Below the pieces are notes generated by a model. That model ran no database searches. It saw only the letters and a list, made by a program, of their open reading frames with translations, and had not been told where the DNA came from. A stretch of DNA of 39,821 bases from an uncultured Bacteroidaceae bacterium (GTDB lineage: Bacteria > Bacteroidota > Bacteroidia > Bacteroidales > Bacteroidaceae). This document shows positions 1 through 7,172 of this stretch, piece after piece (the stretch's first letter is position 1; the number at the start of each line of letters is the position of its first letter). The DNA is taken from the NCBI GenBank assembly GCA_934394435.1, contig CAKRRN010000024.1, positions 1 through 39,821 of the forward strand, given 5' to 3'. The position numbers were made by a program, and so were the translations under genes.

Positions 1-99
1 ATGATAGGAGAACGATAGGAGAACGATACGGAAACGATACGGAAATGATACGGAAACGATACGGAAACGATACGGAAACGATACGAAGAAATCGCATGT
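1..99. repeat. 11-bp tandem repeat, nine copies
   Basis: Nine consecutive 11-base units of consensus ACGATACGGAA fill the start of the window. The first two and the fifth carry substitutions (GG for CG, T for C) and the last decays into GAAG. The unit is not a multiple of three, so it is not a repeated peptide. One unit is about one helical turn, so the motif faces the same side of the DNA each time. The array may extend left beyond the window. Function is unknown. Confidence 0.9.
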
Positions 100-420
100 T
101 GGAAACGCGCTGGAAGTAGAGAGCTTTTTCATTGAAGAAAAAATTTTAAAGGTTTAATTTTATTTTACATTCATACGTTTTTTCTAAAGAATCCGTCAGT
201 TCTTTCAGTTACAAAAATAGACAGTCTTAGACTGGAAAAGAAATCTTGGTTGTGGAAAAACGGGAATAATACGGAATTGTTACGGAAAATATTCGAGATA
301 ATTTCGTCTAATTTAATAGACCTTCTTCTCAATATCGGCTTCTCTTTTTCATATCAATAGATCTTATCCGCACTAAAGATATTCAGCAAGGACTATTATA
401 TTTATCAAAAAAAACGAGAT
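100..420. other. AT-rich non-coding stretch
   Basis: There is no plausible gene in either strand. The stretch is AT-rich, with short homopolymer runs and two isolated TACGGAA-like echoes of the preceding array near 275-290. I see no promoter, terminator or tRNA here. Confidence 0.6.
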
Positions 421-448
421 GTTGTTTCAGTAATATTTGGTAACTTTG
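421..448 (+). promoter_or_regulatory. Bacteroidetes-type promoter, upstream copy
   Basis: A perfect TAnnTTTG -7 element (TAACTTTG, 441-448) follows a GTTG (421-424) at a 16-base spacing, slightly short. No reading frame follows directly. It may start a long leader toward the methylase or an RNA of its own. Confidence 0.5.
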
Positions 449-587
449 CAGAGTGACGGATTTCTACGTATAGCAGGCTACAATATCTGTATCTGGAAAA
501 TATCCGTTCATGACATCGTGGGTAAACAAAAAGCATTCGCTATTATTTCGCGTTTAGCCAAGAGCCTCGGAAACTCAAATTGGATAA

Positions 588-643
588 GATAGGCTTCACC
601 TCAGCAATTCAAGTAAACTTGATTGCGTTCGGTTTGCACTATC
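588..643. repeat. Imperfect palindrome, possible dispersed element
   Basis: The arms begin GATAG and end CTATC, and the core GCAATTCAAGT / ACTTGATTGC pairs almost perfectly around AA. The general design (outer arms, GC step, central AAGT/ACTT core) resembles that of the repeats at 11750 and 39610, although the sequence differs. From memory it resembles an intergenic sequence seen repeatedly in Bacteroides and Prevotella genomes, but that was not checked. Confidence 0.5.
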
Positions 644-647
644 TTTG
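618..647 (+). promoter_or_regulatory. Probable promoter of the methylase operon
   Basis: CTTG (618-621), an 18-base spacer and TATCTTTG (640-647) fit the Bacteroidetes -33/-7 consensus. The promoter lies inside the right half of the 588-643 palindrome, so a protein or cruciform at that palindrome could affect it. A transcript from here would carry about 220 bases of structured leader before the methylase start. Confidence 0.6.
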
Positions 648-692
648 GAATAAAAAGCACGAAAATAATATGTGACAGGTGGCTCGTATAGT

Positions 693-870
693 AGCCTCTG
701 AAGTACAATGAGCGATGCACACGCTATAGGCGTGATGCATTCTTATGTACTTCCGGGGCTCCATTCCGAGGCCGCCCCGTGCTAAACGCGATAAGAGGCA
801 TCATGCCTTTCTTATTACCCTATCGCGTTTGCGGATTGATAGTTGGGTGCCAGCTAATAACAACTATCAA
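693..870 (+). promoter_or_regulatory. Leader with three strong inverted repeats
   Basis: There are three successive hairpins. (1) 693-760: AGCC/GGCT and GAAGTACA (700-707)/TGTACTTC (746-753), capped by ATGCA-CACGC (715-724) pairing with GCGTG-A-TGCAT (730-740). (2) 784-830: perfect AAACGCGATA/TATCGCGTTT, with a nested ATAAG-AGGCA/TGCCT-TT-CTTAT that competes for the ATA at 791-793. (3) 836-870: perfect TTGATAGTTG/CAACTATCAA with a 15-base loop, ending 5 bases before the methylase ATG. No open frame covers the region. It could be a regulatory leader, a small RNA, or DNA operators controlling the methylase and nuclease. It matches no riboswitch or ribozyme that I recognise. Confidence 0.6.
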
Positions 871-875
871 ATTTT

Positions 876-1994
876 ATGACAAACAGTACTTTATCCAATG
901 CTAAGGCTGCCAAGAAAGACGAGTTCTATACCATGTTTTATGATATAGAGACGGAAATGGAAGCCTACCTTGATTACAATCCTGATGTGTTTCGAGGAAA
1001 GACCGTTCTTCTGCCTTGCGACGATCCTGAGTGGAGCAACTTCACCAAGTATTTTGCTCAGAACTTTGAGGAATTGGGATTGAAGAAACTCATCTCTACA
1101 AGCTATGCCCCAGAGAGTATGACCTATAAAAACGGCATACAGTTGTCTTTGTTTGAAACAGAATCTCCCAAGTTTGACAAAAGGAAAACTCATACTCATG
1201 GTAAAATCTTTGTCTTAGAAAAAGATATGACAGGCGATGGTAAAATCGACCTGAATGATTTGCAATGGGACTATTTGAAAGGTGATGGTGATTTCAGAAG
1301 TGAAGAAGTCAAAAAGTTAAGAGATGAATCCGACATCATCGTAACCAATCCACCTTTTTCTCTTTTCAGAGAATTTCTCGCATGGATTATGGAGGCAAAC
1401 AAGCAATTCGTCATCATTGGCAATATCAATGCCATCTCTTACAAAGAGGTATTTCCAAGCCTGAAAGATAATAAGATGTGGATTGGAGCAACCAATTTCA
1501 ATACAGGCATGTACTTTCGAGTTCCCGAAGATTTCGTGTATGCATCCACATACAAATTCGAAAGAGAAATCAATGGCATGAAAGTGAACCGAGTTCCAGC
1601 AACATGTTGGTTTACCAATTTAGAGCATGGGCGTCGCCACACTCAAAAGCCTTTAATGACAATGGCTGATAACATCAAATATAGCAAGCATAGCGAAATA
1701 AAGGGGAAAGGATATCTGCATTATGATAACTTTGATGCGATTGAGGTCAATTATTTCGATGCAATACCTTCTGATTATAAAGGAATTATGGGTGTGTCTT
1801 TAACTTATATGGACAAATATTGTCCTGAACAATTTGAGATTTTATGGCTAGCATGTGGAAATACAAGAGCTTCTGCACCGAAGGAAATTTTACGACAAAT
1901 AGGGTATCATGCTCATCCCGAAGATAGAGGCGGATGTGGAGTCGTAAACGGAAAGAGACAATATGCCCGAATATTAATCCGAAAAAAGCAATAA
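876..1994 (+). CDS. EcoRI-type adenine-specific DNA methyltransferase
   Basis: Predicted to transfer a methyl group from S-adenosylmethionine to adenine N6 in a specific DNA site. The catalytic motif IV is visible as NPPF at residues 158-161, followed by SLFREFL as in M.EcoRI. The upstream DEFYTMFYDIETEM and PCDDPEWSNF segments are typical of the EcoRI methylase family (PF13651). At 372 residues it is somewhat longer than M.EcoRI (about 326). The start ATG directly follows the last leader hairpin. The partner 2 nt downstream is a DUF262-HNH protein, not an EcoRI-like endonuclease, so the pair is either an unusual restriction-modification system or a modification-dependent defence unit. The recognition sequence cannot be read from the protein. 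Confidence 0.9.
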   Translation: MTNSTLSNAKAAKKDEFYTMFYDIETEMEAYLDYNPDVFRGKTVLLPCDDPEWSNFTKYFAQNFEELGLKKLISTSYAPESMTYKNGIQLSLFETESPKFDKRKTHTHGKIFVLEKDMTGDGKIDLNDLQWDYLKGDGDFRSEEVKKLRDESDIIVTNPPFSLFREFLAWIMEANKQFVIIGNINAISYKEVFPSLKDNKMWIGATNFNTGMYFRVPEDFVYASTYKFEREINGMKVNRVPATCWFTNLEHGRRHTQKPLMTMADNIKYSKHSEIKGKGYLHYDNFDAIEVNYFDAIPSDYKGIMGVSLTYMDKYCPEQFEILWLACGNTRASAPKEILRQIGYHAHPEDRGGCGVVNGKRQYARILIRKKQ

Positions 1995-1996
1995 CA

Positions 1997-3163
1997 ATGG
2001 AAGCTATATTACATACGTATACAATAAAGGAGCTATGTGAAGGATTCACTTATAGCGAACTTGATGGAAAAGGTCTATATGGTTTAGCTGGCAAGTTAAC
2101 AATCCAGCCTGAGTATCAACGCAACTATCTCTATAGTGAGAACAAGGGCGAGAAAGAAGTTGCCGTCATCGACTCCGTCATGAAGAAATATCCTTTGGGA
2201 TTGTTATACTTCAATAAGCTGTCAGGCGATCGTTTGGAGGTTCTAGATGGACAGCAACGCATCACCAGTCTTGGAAGATACTTAATAGGCAAATTCTCAT
2301 ACATCAAAAAAGATGGCCTTCCTTATAAGTTCAAGTCTTTGAATAAGGAAGACAGAGAGCTCATCGAGAACACCAAGCTGCTGGCTTACATCTGTGAAGG
2401 TACAGAGACAGAAATTAAGGAATGGTTTGAAATCATCAATATCGGTGGCATCCGTCTCAATGAGCAGGAGAAGTTGAACGCCATTTACTCAGGTCCCTTT
2501 GTAAGTGCAGCCCGAAAGGAGTTCAGTAACAAAGAGGATGCTCGTTTGCAAAAATGGAGTTGCTACATCAACGGCTCTGCCAACAGACAGGAGATTCTTC
2601 AGGAAGCTTTGAGATGGGTGAGTCATGGAAATATCAAAGACTACATGCAGGAACATCGTCGTGACACCAATATCAATGAATTGAAGAATCATTTTACGGA
2701 TGTCATCTCCTGGATAGAGCAAACCTTTGATGAGGTTTATCCTAAGATGAAAGGCTTGGATTGGGGTGACTTATACGAACGATTCCATTCCACTCCTTAT
2801 AATCATGTAGAAGTGTCGGAAAAGGTAAAACAGCTTTATGACGACCCTTGCGTCACAGACAAGAAGAATGTGTTCGAGTATGTGCTTGGAGACTGCGAGG
2901 ACAAGAGACTATTGAATGTCCGTGTATTTGATGACAATATTAAAAGGCGTGTCTATTGCCGACAGACGGATGAGGCGAAAGCCAAGCATATCAGTAATTG
3001 TCCTCTCTGTGCCATGGGCGATGGTGTTAACAAAGACAAGATTTGGACATTGAAGGATATGGATGCCGACCATGTGCTGGCATGGAGTAAGGGTGGTGCT
3101 ACAGATGAAAGCAATTGCCAGATGCTTTGCAAGACACATAACCGAGCGAAAGGAAATAGATAG
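1997..3163 (+). CDS. DUF262-HNH nuclease, partner of the methylase
   Basis: The ATG at 1997, 2 nt after the methylase stop, is preferred; an in-frame ATG at 1934 would overlap the methylase by 61 nt. The product is 388 residues. The N-terminal half is a DUF262 (GmrS/ParB-like) domain with the family motif DGQQRIT at residues 84-90 and YQRNY upstream. DUF262 domains are found in GmrSD, BrxU and SspE-type anti-phage enzymes, where the motif supports nucleotide hydrolysis or DNA nicking. The C-terminus is a classical HNH nuclease: zinc-type CPLC (335-338), DH (358-359), then C378 with H381 and N382. All key residues are present, so the enzyme looks intact. It is inferred to cut DNA lacking the partner's mark, or alternatively to recognise foreign modified DNA. 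Confidence 0.85.
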   Translation: MEAILHTYTIKELCEGFTYSELDGKGLYGLAGKLTIQPEYQRNYLYSENKGEKEVAVIDSVMKKYPLGLLYFNKLSGDRLEVLDGQQRITSLGRYLIGKFSYIKKDGLPYKFKSLNKEDRELIENTKLLAYICEGTETEIKEWFEIINIGGIRLNEQEKLNAIYSGPFVSAARKEFSNKEDARLQKWSCYINGSANRQEILQEALRWVSHGNIKDYMQEHRRDTNINELKNHFTDVISWIEQTFDEVYPKMKGLDWGDLYERFHSTPYNHVEVSEKVKQLYDDPCVTDKKNVFEYVLGDCEDKRLLNVRVFDDNIKRRVYCRQTDEAKAKHISNCPLCAMGDGVNKDKIWTLKDMDADHVLAWSKGGATDESNCQMLCKTHNRAKGNR

Positions 3164-3185
3164 AACTGCTATCCCATAAAACTTT

Positions 3186-3746
3186 TTATTTTACCACAGT
3201 GCAATTATCTGCTAATTTGTGTTCAAGTTTACTCTTGATTTTCTTCACCACCTGCATTTTTGCAGATAACAGTCCTGGAGATATAGTCTCTTGCTCCAAC
3301 ATATTCAATGCCATCCTTAGCTCTTCAAGAAGTTCAGGATAATATTTCATTTGCTCGTAAGCAAGTTTAATGCAATAGGCTCGGATAGCATAGGGCTGGG
3401 CGTAGGCTGTAATCTTGGCTATGCAGAAGTCTATGAAGTCTGAACGGAGGGAGTCTTTCTCGAATGGTTGGTGGAGAAGGATGTTGAGCATTAGGCGGCA
3501 CTTGCCCACATGTTTCTCCTTCATCACTCGGTCTATTAAGTTGCCGTGCTTGCTGTAAAGCCACTCATTGTTGGCTATGTCAAAATGTGACAAAGCATGC
3601 AAGGCGTTAAATGCCACACGTTCATCCTCATCGAAAGTAAGTTGGTATAGTTCTTCTTTCCGATAGTCATTTCCTTTACTTTGTGTCATATAGCATATCT
3701 CACAGATGCCGTTCAATCCTATTTTCCCTAATAGTTTTTCTCTCAT
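3186..3746 (-). CDS. HEAT-like repeat hypothetical protein
   Basis: A 186-residue soluble protein with no signal peptide or membrane segment. It is almost entirely helical, with spaced helix pairs such as DERVAFNALHALSHF and YAIRAYCIKLAYEQM, suggesting HEAT/armadillo-like repeats used for binding partners. I do not recognise a named family. It converges on the DUF262-HNH gene, 22 nt apart, with no clear shared terminator hairpin. Whether it belongs to the defence locus or is ordinary chromosome cannot be decided. No TAnnTTTG element stands out upstream. Confidence 0.7.
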   Translation of the reverse strand: MREKLLGKIGLNGICEICYMTQSKGNDYRKEELYQLTFDEDERVAFNALHALSHFDIANNEWLYSKHGNLIDRVMKEKHVGKCRLMLNILLHQPFEKDSLRSDFIDFCIAKITAYAQPYAIRAYCIKLAYEQMKYYPELLEELRMALNMLEQETISPGLLSAKMQVVKKIKSKLEHKLADNCTVVK

Positions 3747-3792
3747 ACCGTCTTTACTTCTCAGTCCAATGAACGATTTTGGTTAAATTAGC

Positions 3793-3836
3793 AAAAAAAC
3801 TCTGCCTAAGTGCAACACATATGCACTTAGGCAGAG
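3793..3836 (-). terminator. Rho-independent terminator after aspS
   Basis: A perfect 15-bp inverted repeat (CTCTGCCTAAGTGCA 3800-3814, complement 3822-3836) has a 7-base loop. Read on the minus strand it is followed by seven T residues (complement of 3793-3799). On the plus strand CTTTATTT follows, so it may work in both directions. Confidence 0.85.
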
Positions 3837-3853
3837 CTTTATTTGTGTCGTAT

Positions 3854-3890
3854 TTGTATATCAACTCATAGTTAGAGAGTTGATATACAA
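3854..3890. other. Second 14-bp hairpin after aspS
   Basis: A perfect inverted repeat TTGTATATCAACTC (3854-3867) / GAGTTGATATACAA (3877-3890), loop 9, starts 6 nt past the aspS stop codon and precedes the true terminator. It has no T tract, so it is more likely a 3' end stabilising stem than a terminator. Confidence 0.6.
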
Positions 3891-3896
3891 GACTGC

Positions 3897-5687
3897 TCAC
3901 TCAGGCAGATTCACCGAGATAGCCAATTCATCAAGTTGTGACTGGTCAATAACGCCAGGAGCATCCAGCATCACGTCACGTCCGCTATTATTCTTTGGGA
4001 AGGCAATACAATCACGTATACTGTCAAGTCCGGCAAAGAGACTTACGAAACGATCGAGACCATAGGCCAAACCTCCATGTGGGGGAGCACCATACTTGAA
4101 GGCATTCATCAAGAAACCAAACTTACGCTGCGCCTGTTCTGGAGTGAAGCCAAGAATCTCAAAGATTTTCTGTTGCAGCTTAGCATCGTGTATACGGATG
4201 CTACCTCCACCAACCTCAACACCATTGATAACCATGTCATAAGCATTAGCACGCACACTCGCAGGGTCTGTATCGAGCAATGGAATATCCTCTGGTTTGG
4301 GCGAAGTGAAAGGATGGTGCATAGCCATAAGACGCTGCTCCTCATCACTCCATTCATACATAGGAAAGTCTATTACCCAGAGGCAAGAGTACTTATCCTT
4401 GTCTCTCAATCCCATGCGGCTACCCATCTCCAAACGAAGTTCGCAGAGTTGCTTACGTACCTTCATGGCATCATCACCGCTCAGAATAAGAATCAGGTCG
4501 CCTGCCTTTGCCTCCATGCGGTCACGCAACTGAACAAGAGTATCTTGAGAGTAGAACTTATCCACACTGCTCTTCACACTTCCATCATCTTGGACACGTG
4601 CATAAACGAGTCCTTTGGCACCCACCTGCGGACGCTTCACGAATTCAGTAAGCTGATCAAGTTGCTTACGTGTATAAACAGCCTGACCCTCACAGCAAAT
4701 GGCACCTATATATGCAGCATCATCGAATACTCCAAATCCTGCAGGGAATATAGAATCTACCAACACACGTGATGCATTATCGGGCTGCTGATTCTTAAGC
4801 TCGACAAATCGCATACCAAAACGTGTATCGGGCTTGTCACTGCCATAGTACTTCATCGCATCAGCCCATGTCATACGTGGCAACGTAGGAAGGTCAATGC
4901 CCTTAATCGATTGGAAGAGATGACGAGCCATGCCCTCAAACATCTGCAGGATGTCCTCCTGCTCCACAAATGACATCTCACAATCAATCTGAGTAAACTC
5001 AGGTTGACGATCAGCACGCAAATCCTCATCACGGAAGCATTTCACAATCTGGAAATAACGATCCATGCCAGAAACCATAAGCAACTGTTTCAGTATTTGA
5101 GGACTCTGAGGCAAAGCATAGAACTGCCCCTTGTTCATACGGCTGGGTACGACAAAGTCACGAGCTCCCTCTGGAGTACTATTGACCAAAATAGGTGTCT
5201 CTATCTCCAAGAATCCCTGCTGATCGAGATAACGACGAACCTCGAAAGCAAACCTATGGCGCAACTCCAAATTCTTGCGTACGCATGCTCGGCGTAAATC
5301 CAGATAACGATACTTCATTCGCAAATCATCGCCACCATCGGTATTCTCCTCTATGGTAAACGGCGGAACGAGACTCTCATTAAGAATCACCAACTCATCC
5401 ACAAGAATTTCTATCTCTCCTGTGGGGATGTTATGGTTTTTGGAATGACGTTCAATCACTTGCCCTGTGGCCTGTACCACAAACTCACGTCCCAAGTGAC
5501 TGGCCTTCTGCCGCAAATCGTCAGAAGCATCTTCATTAAACGCTAATTGTGTGATGCCATAACGATCGCGCAGGTCAACAAAGGTAAGAGCACCCAGATT
5601 ATGAATACTCTGTACCCATCCTGCGAGTGTAACCCTCTCGCCCAGGTTGGCAAGTCTTAGCTCACCACATGTTTTTGTCCTGTACAT
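3897..5687 (-). CDS. aspS: Aspartyl-tRNA synthetase
   Basis: Charges tRNA-Asp with aspartate using ATP, in the cytoplasm. The 596-residue length matches bacterial-type AspRS. The N-terminal OB-fold anticodon domain (GWVQSIHNLGALTFVDLRDRYG) is followed by the class II core: QSPQILKQLLM and the motif 2 region FRDEDLRADRQPEFTQID. The bacterial insertion domain comes next. Motif 3 is GGLAYGLDRF, near residue 550, then FPKNNSGRD. The start MYRTKTCGELR is typical. No TAnnTTTG element is evident upstream. Two tandem hairpins follow the stop. The upstream neighbours on the same strand are two tRNA-Lys genes with their own promoter and terminator, so aspS is probably transcribed separately. Confidence 0.97.
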   Translation of the reverse strand: MYRTKTCGELRLANLGERVTLAGWVQSIHNLGALTFVDLRDRYGITQLAFNEDASDDLRQKASHLGREFVVQATGQVIERHSKNHNIPTGEIEILVDELVILNESLVPPFTIEENTDGGDDLRMKYRYLDLRRACVRKNLELRHRFAFEVRRYLDQQGFLEIETPILVNSTPEGARDFVVPSRMNKGQFYALPQSPQILKQLLMVSGMDRYFQIVKCFRDEDLRADRQPEFTQIDCEMSFVEQEDILQMFEGMARHLFQSIKGIDLPTLPRMTWADAMKYYGSDKPDTRFGMRFVELKNQQPDNASRVLVDSIFPAGFGVFDDAAYIGAICCEGQAVYTRKQLDQLTEFVKRPQVGAKGLVYARVQDDGSVKSSVDKFYSQDTLVQLRDRMEAKAGDLILILSGDDAMKVRKQLCELRLEMGSRMGLRDKDKYSCLWVIDFPMYEWSDEEQRLMAMHHPFTSPKPEDIPLLDTDPASVRANAYDMVINGVEVGGGSIRIHDAKLQQKIFEILGFTPEQAQRKFGFLMNAFKYGAPPHGGLAYGLDRFVSLFAGLDSIRDCIAFPKNNSGRDVMLDAPGVIDQSQLDELAISVNLPE

Positions 5688-5799
5688 TATTATATATATG
5701 TATTTACTTTTCTTCCCTTATCACTCTTTATCTTTTTTCTGCCCCCTAACACTGTGACCTCATATATCCAATCACCTATAGATGAGGACTAAGACAAAC

Positions 5800-5832
5800 A
5801 AAAAAAGGATGAACTTCTGAAAAGTCCATCCT
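5800..5832 (-). terminator. Terminator of the tRNA-Lys pair
   Basis: An 11-bp stem with one mismatch (AGGATGAACTT 5806-5816, AAGTCCATCCT 5822-5832) is followed on the minus strand by seven T residues (complement of 5800-5806). It lies about 25 nt past the second tRNA. Confidence 0.85.
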
Positions 5833-5855
5833 CTCTTGTGCCTCTTGGCTTCTTG

Positions 5856-5928
5856 TACGCCCTCAGGGGCTCGAACCCTGGACCCATTGATTAAGAGTCA
5901 ATTGCTCTACCAACTGAGCTAAGGACGC
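5856..5928 (-). tRNA. tRNA-Lys (anticodon CTT), second copy transcribed
   Basis: A 73-nt cloverleaf: acceptor GCGTCCT / AGGGCGT (first pair G-U), D arm GCTC/GAGC, anticodon stem TTGA/TCAA around CTCTTAA, T arm CAGGG/CCCTG with TTCGAGC, discriminator A. CCA is not encoded. It is identical to the copy at 5960-6032. CTT reads AAG codons. Confidence 0.95.
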
Positions 5929-5959
5929 ATACAAAAACATTAGGATTTCTTTTCCTTCG

Positions 5960-6032
5960 TACGCCCTCAGGGGCTCGAACCCTGGACCCATTGATTAAGA
6001 GTCAATTGCTCTACCAACTGAGCTAAGGACGC
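5960..6032 (-). tRNA. tRNA-Lys (anticodon CTT), first copy transcribed
   Basis: Same 73-nt cloverleaf and identical sequence to 5856-5928, at a 104-bp period, so a recent tandem duplication or one held identical by gene conversion. It follows a strong promoter at 6055-6086. The 31-nt spacer between copies shows no terminator, so the two are most likely co-transcribed. Confidence 0.95.
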
Positions 6033-6054
6033 ATACCTTTTGTTTTTGCGATTG

Positions 6055-6086
6055 CAAAGGTACAGACATTTTCCGAAACAGCCAAA
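6055..6086 (-). promoter_or_regulatory. Promoter of the tRNA-Lys pair
   Basis: On the minus strand TTTG (6086-6083), a 20-base spacer and TACCTTTG (6062-6055) match both halves of the Bacteroidetes consensus, 23 nt upstream of the first tRNA. Confidence 0.8.
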
Positions 6087-6108
6087 CGAGTTGGCAATAT
6101 TTTTACGT

Positions 6109-6915
6109 TTAAGGAGTCAATTCGTACATTTTTGATGGAATTTTCCGCTTAAGGATGTCTATTTCAAAATCTATGCCTGGCACTATACCATAACTGCGAC
6201 ATACCGTCTCCATTGTCTTGCGTGCTAATTCGGGATGATTATTTTCCTCACTTAGATGACAAAGCCATACATGCTTTAACCTCGGAGTGGCATGCTCTGC
6301 CAACAGATGAGCAGAGTCTTCATTATTTAGATGTCCTTTCGGACCTCGTATGCGTCCTTTCAGATAAGCAGGATAATTGCCCATCATGAGCATATCTTCA
6401 TCATGATTAGACTCTAAGACAATATAATCGGCAAGTGAGACTTGTCTTTCCAGCTCTTCCGTAACATGACCGACATCTGTCAAAAGCAGAAAAACAACTC
6501 CTTCCGCTTCTACCCTATATCCCACACAGTCTGTACTATCATGAGGAACCTCGAAAGCTGTAACACGAAAATCACCTACCTGATTCTCTATCCCTTTCTG
6601 TATAATACGTATATGCTCAGGAGTCAGTTTACTGGTAACACAGAAATTCTTATTTATTCCCTGATGCACCAGTTCGGTGGCATACACTGGCTTGTCAAGG
6701 TCGTTGGCCATATAGCCTACAGCCTTGATATGGTCTGCATGGTCATGTGTTATAAACACTGCATCTATATCCTCAAGCGCCACACCCACGCCTTTCAGAT
6801 ACTTTCTCATGGTTCGGGGGCTGATACCCGCATCTATCAGCAGTTGGGTGTTGCCTGCTTGCAGATAATAGCTATTTCCACTGCTCCCCGAACCCAATGA
6901 CATAAACTTAACCAT
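6109..6915 (-). CDS. YycJ/WalJ-like metallo-beta-lactamase-fold hydrolase
   Basis: A 268-residue cytoplasmic protein with the metallo-beta-lactamase fold. The N-terminal FMSLGSGSSGNSYY and the metal motif THDHADH (residues 56-62) define the YycJ/WalJ branch. That branch is thought to be nucleic-acid-directed (a DNA exonuclease linked to mismatch repair in Bacillus). Further ligands are H125 in PHDS, D147 in LLTDVGH and the late WLCHLSEENNHPE segment. It lies downstream of tamL on the same strand but 257 nt away and has its own -7 element, so it is probably a separate unit. Family assignment is strong; the substrate is not shown by sequence. Confidence 0.88.
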   Translation of the reverse strand: MVKFMSLGSGSSGNSYYLQAGNTQLLIDAGISPRTMRKYLKGVGVALEDIDAVFITHDHADHIKAVGYMANDLDKPVYATELVHQGINKNFCVTSKLTPEHIRIIQKGIENQVGDFRVTAFEVPHDSTDCVGYRVEAEGVVFLLLTDVGHVTEELERQVSLADYIVLESNHDEDMLMMGNYPAYLKGRIRGPKGHLNNEDSAHLLAEHATPRLKHVWLCHLSEENNHPELARKTMETVCRSYGIVPGIDFEIDILKRKIPSKMYELTP

Positions 6916-6934
6916 TGAATTATAATTTTCAACG

Positions 6935-6966
6935 CAAAGTTACGGAAACAATGGCATTCTGACAAG
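6935..6966 (-). promoter_or_regulatory. Promoter of the YycJ-like gene
   Basis: TAACTTTG (6942-6935, minus strand) preceded by CTTG (6966-6963) at 20 bases. The -7 element ends 19 nt before the start codon. Confidence 0.75.
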
Positions 6967-7172
6967 GAAAGAGATGTGCTTTCTTCATGCCTTAACCACA
7001 ATTCACATTAAACCAAAAACGGTCATTAGACTCCGATTCATAGGGGTCTTTATTTCGAGTAGATTGTTTTCTGACGTGTCAAAGGCATAGTGGACTATGT
7101 CGAGACAAAGCCAAAAACAAGATGCCGAGAATCATCAAGCATATCTCGCTTTCTATTTCATCTACAGCATTT

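Noticed and set aside
1..99. CRISPR-like array
   Set aside because: Units are 11 bp and directly abutting, with no spacers; no cas genes are in the window.
836..870. Integron attC-like site (GTTGGGT within the hairpin)
   Set aside because: The opposite arm does not carry the matching core sequence, and no integrase or cassette array is present; a chance match.
693..870. Retron msr-msd RNA
   Set aside because: No reverse transcriptase gene follows, and the neighbours are a methylase and an HNH nuclease.
1934..1996. Upstream start for the DUF262-HNH gene
   Set aside because: It would overlap the methylase by 61 nt and add a basic non-conserved stretch; ATG at 1997 directly after the methylase stop is far more natural.
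4077..4772. 231-residue plus-strand frame within aspS
   Set aside because: It lies antisense to an unmistakable aspS with all its motifs, and has no family features; a shadow of codon use.
7070..7150. Small palindrome (CATAG/CTATG) between tamL and the YycJ-like gene
   Set aside because: Short arms, no T tract and no second copy seen in the window; too weak to call a terminator or repeat.
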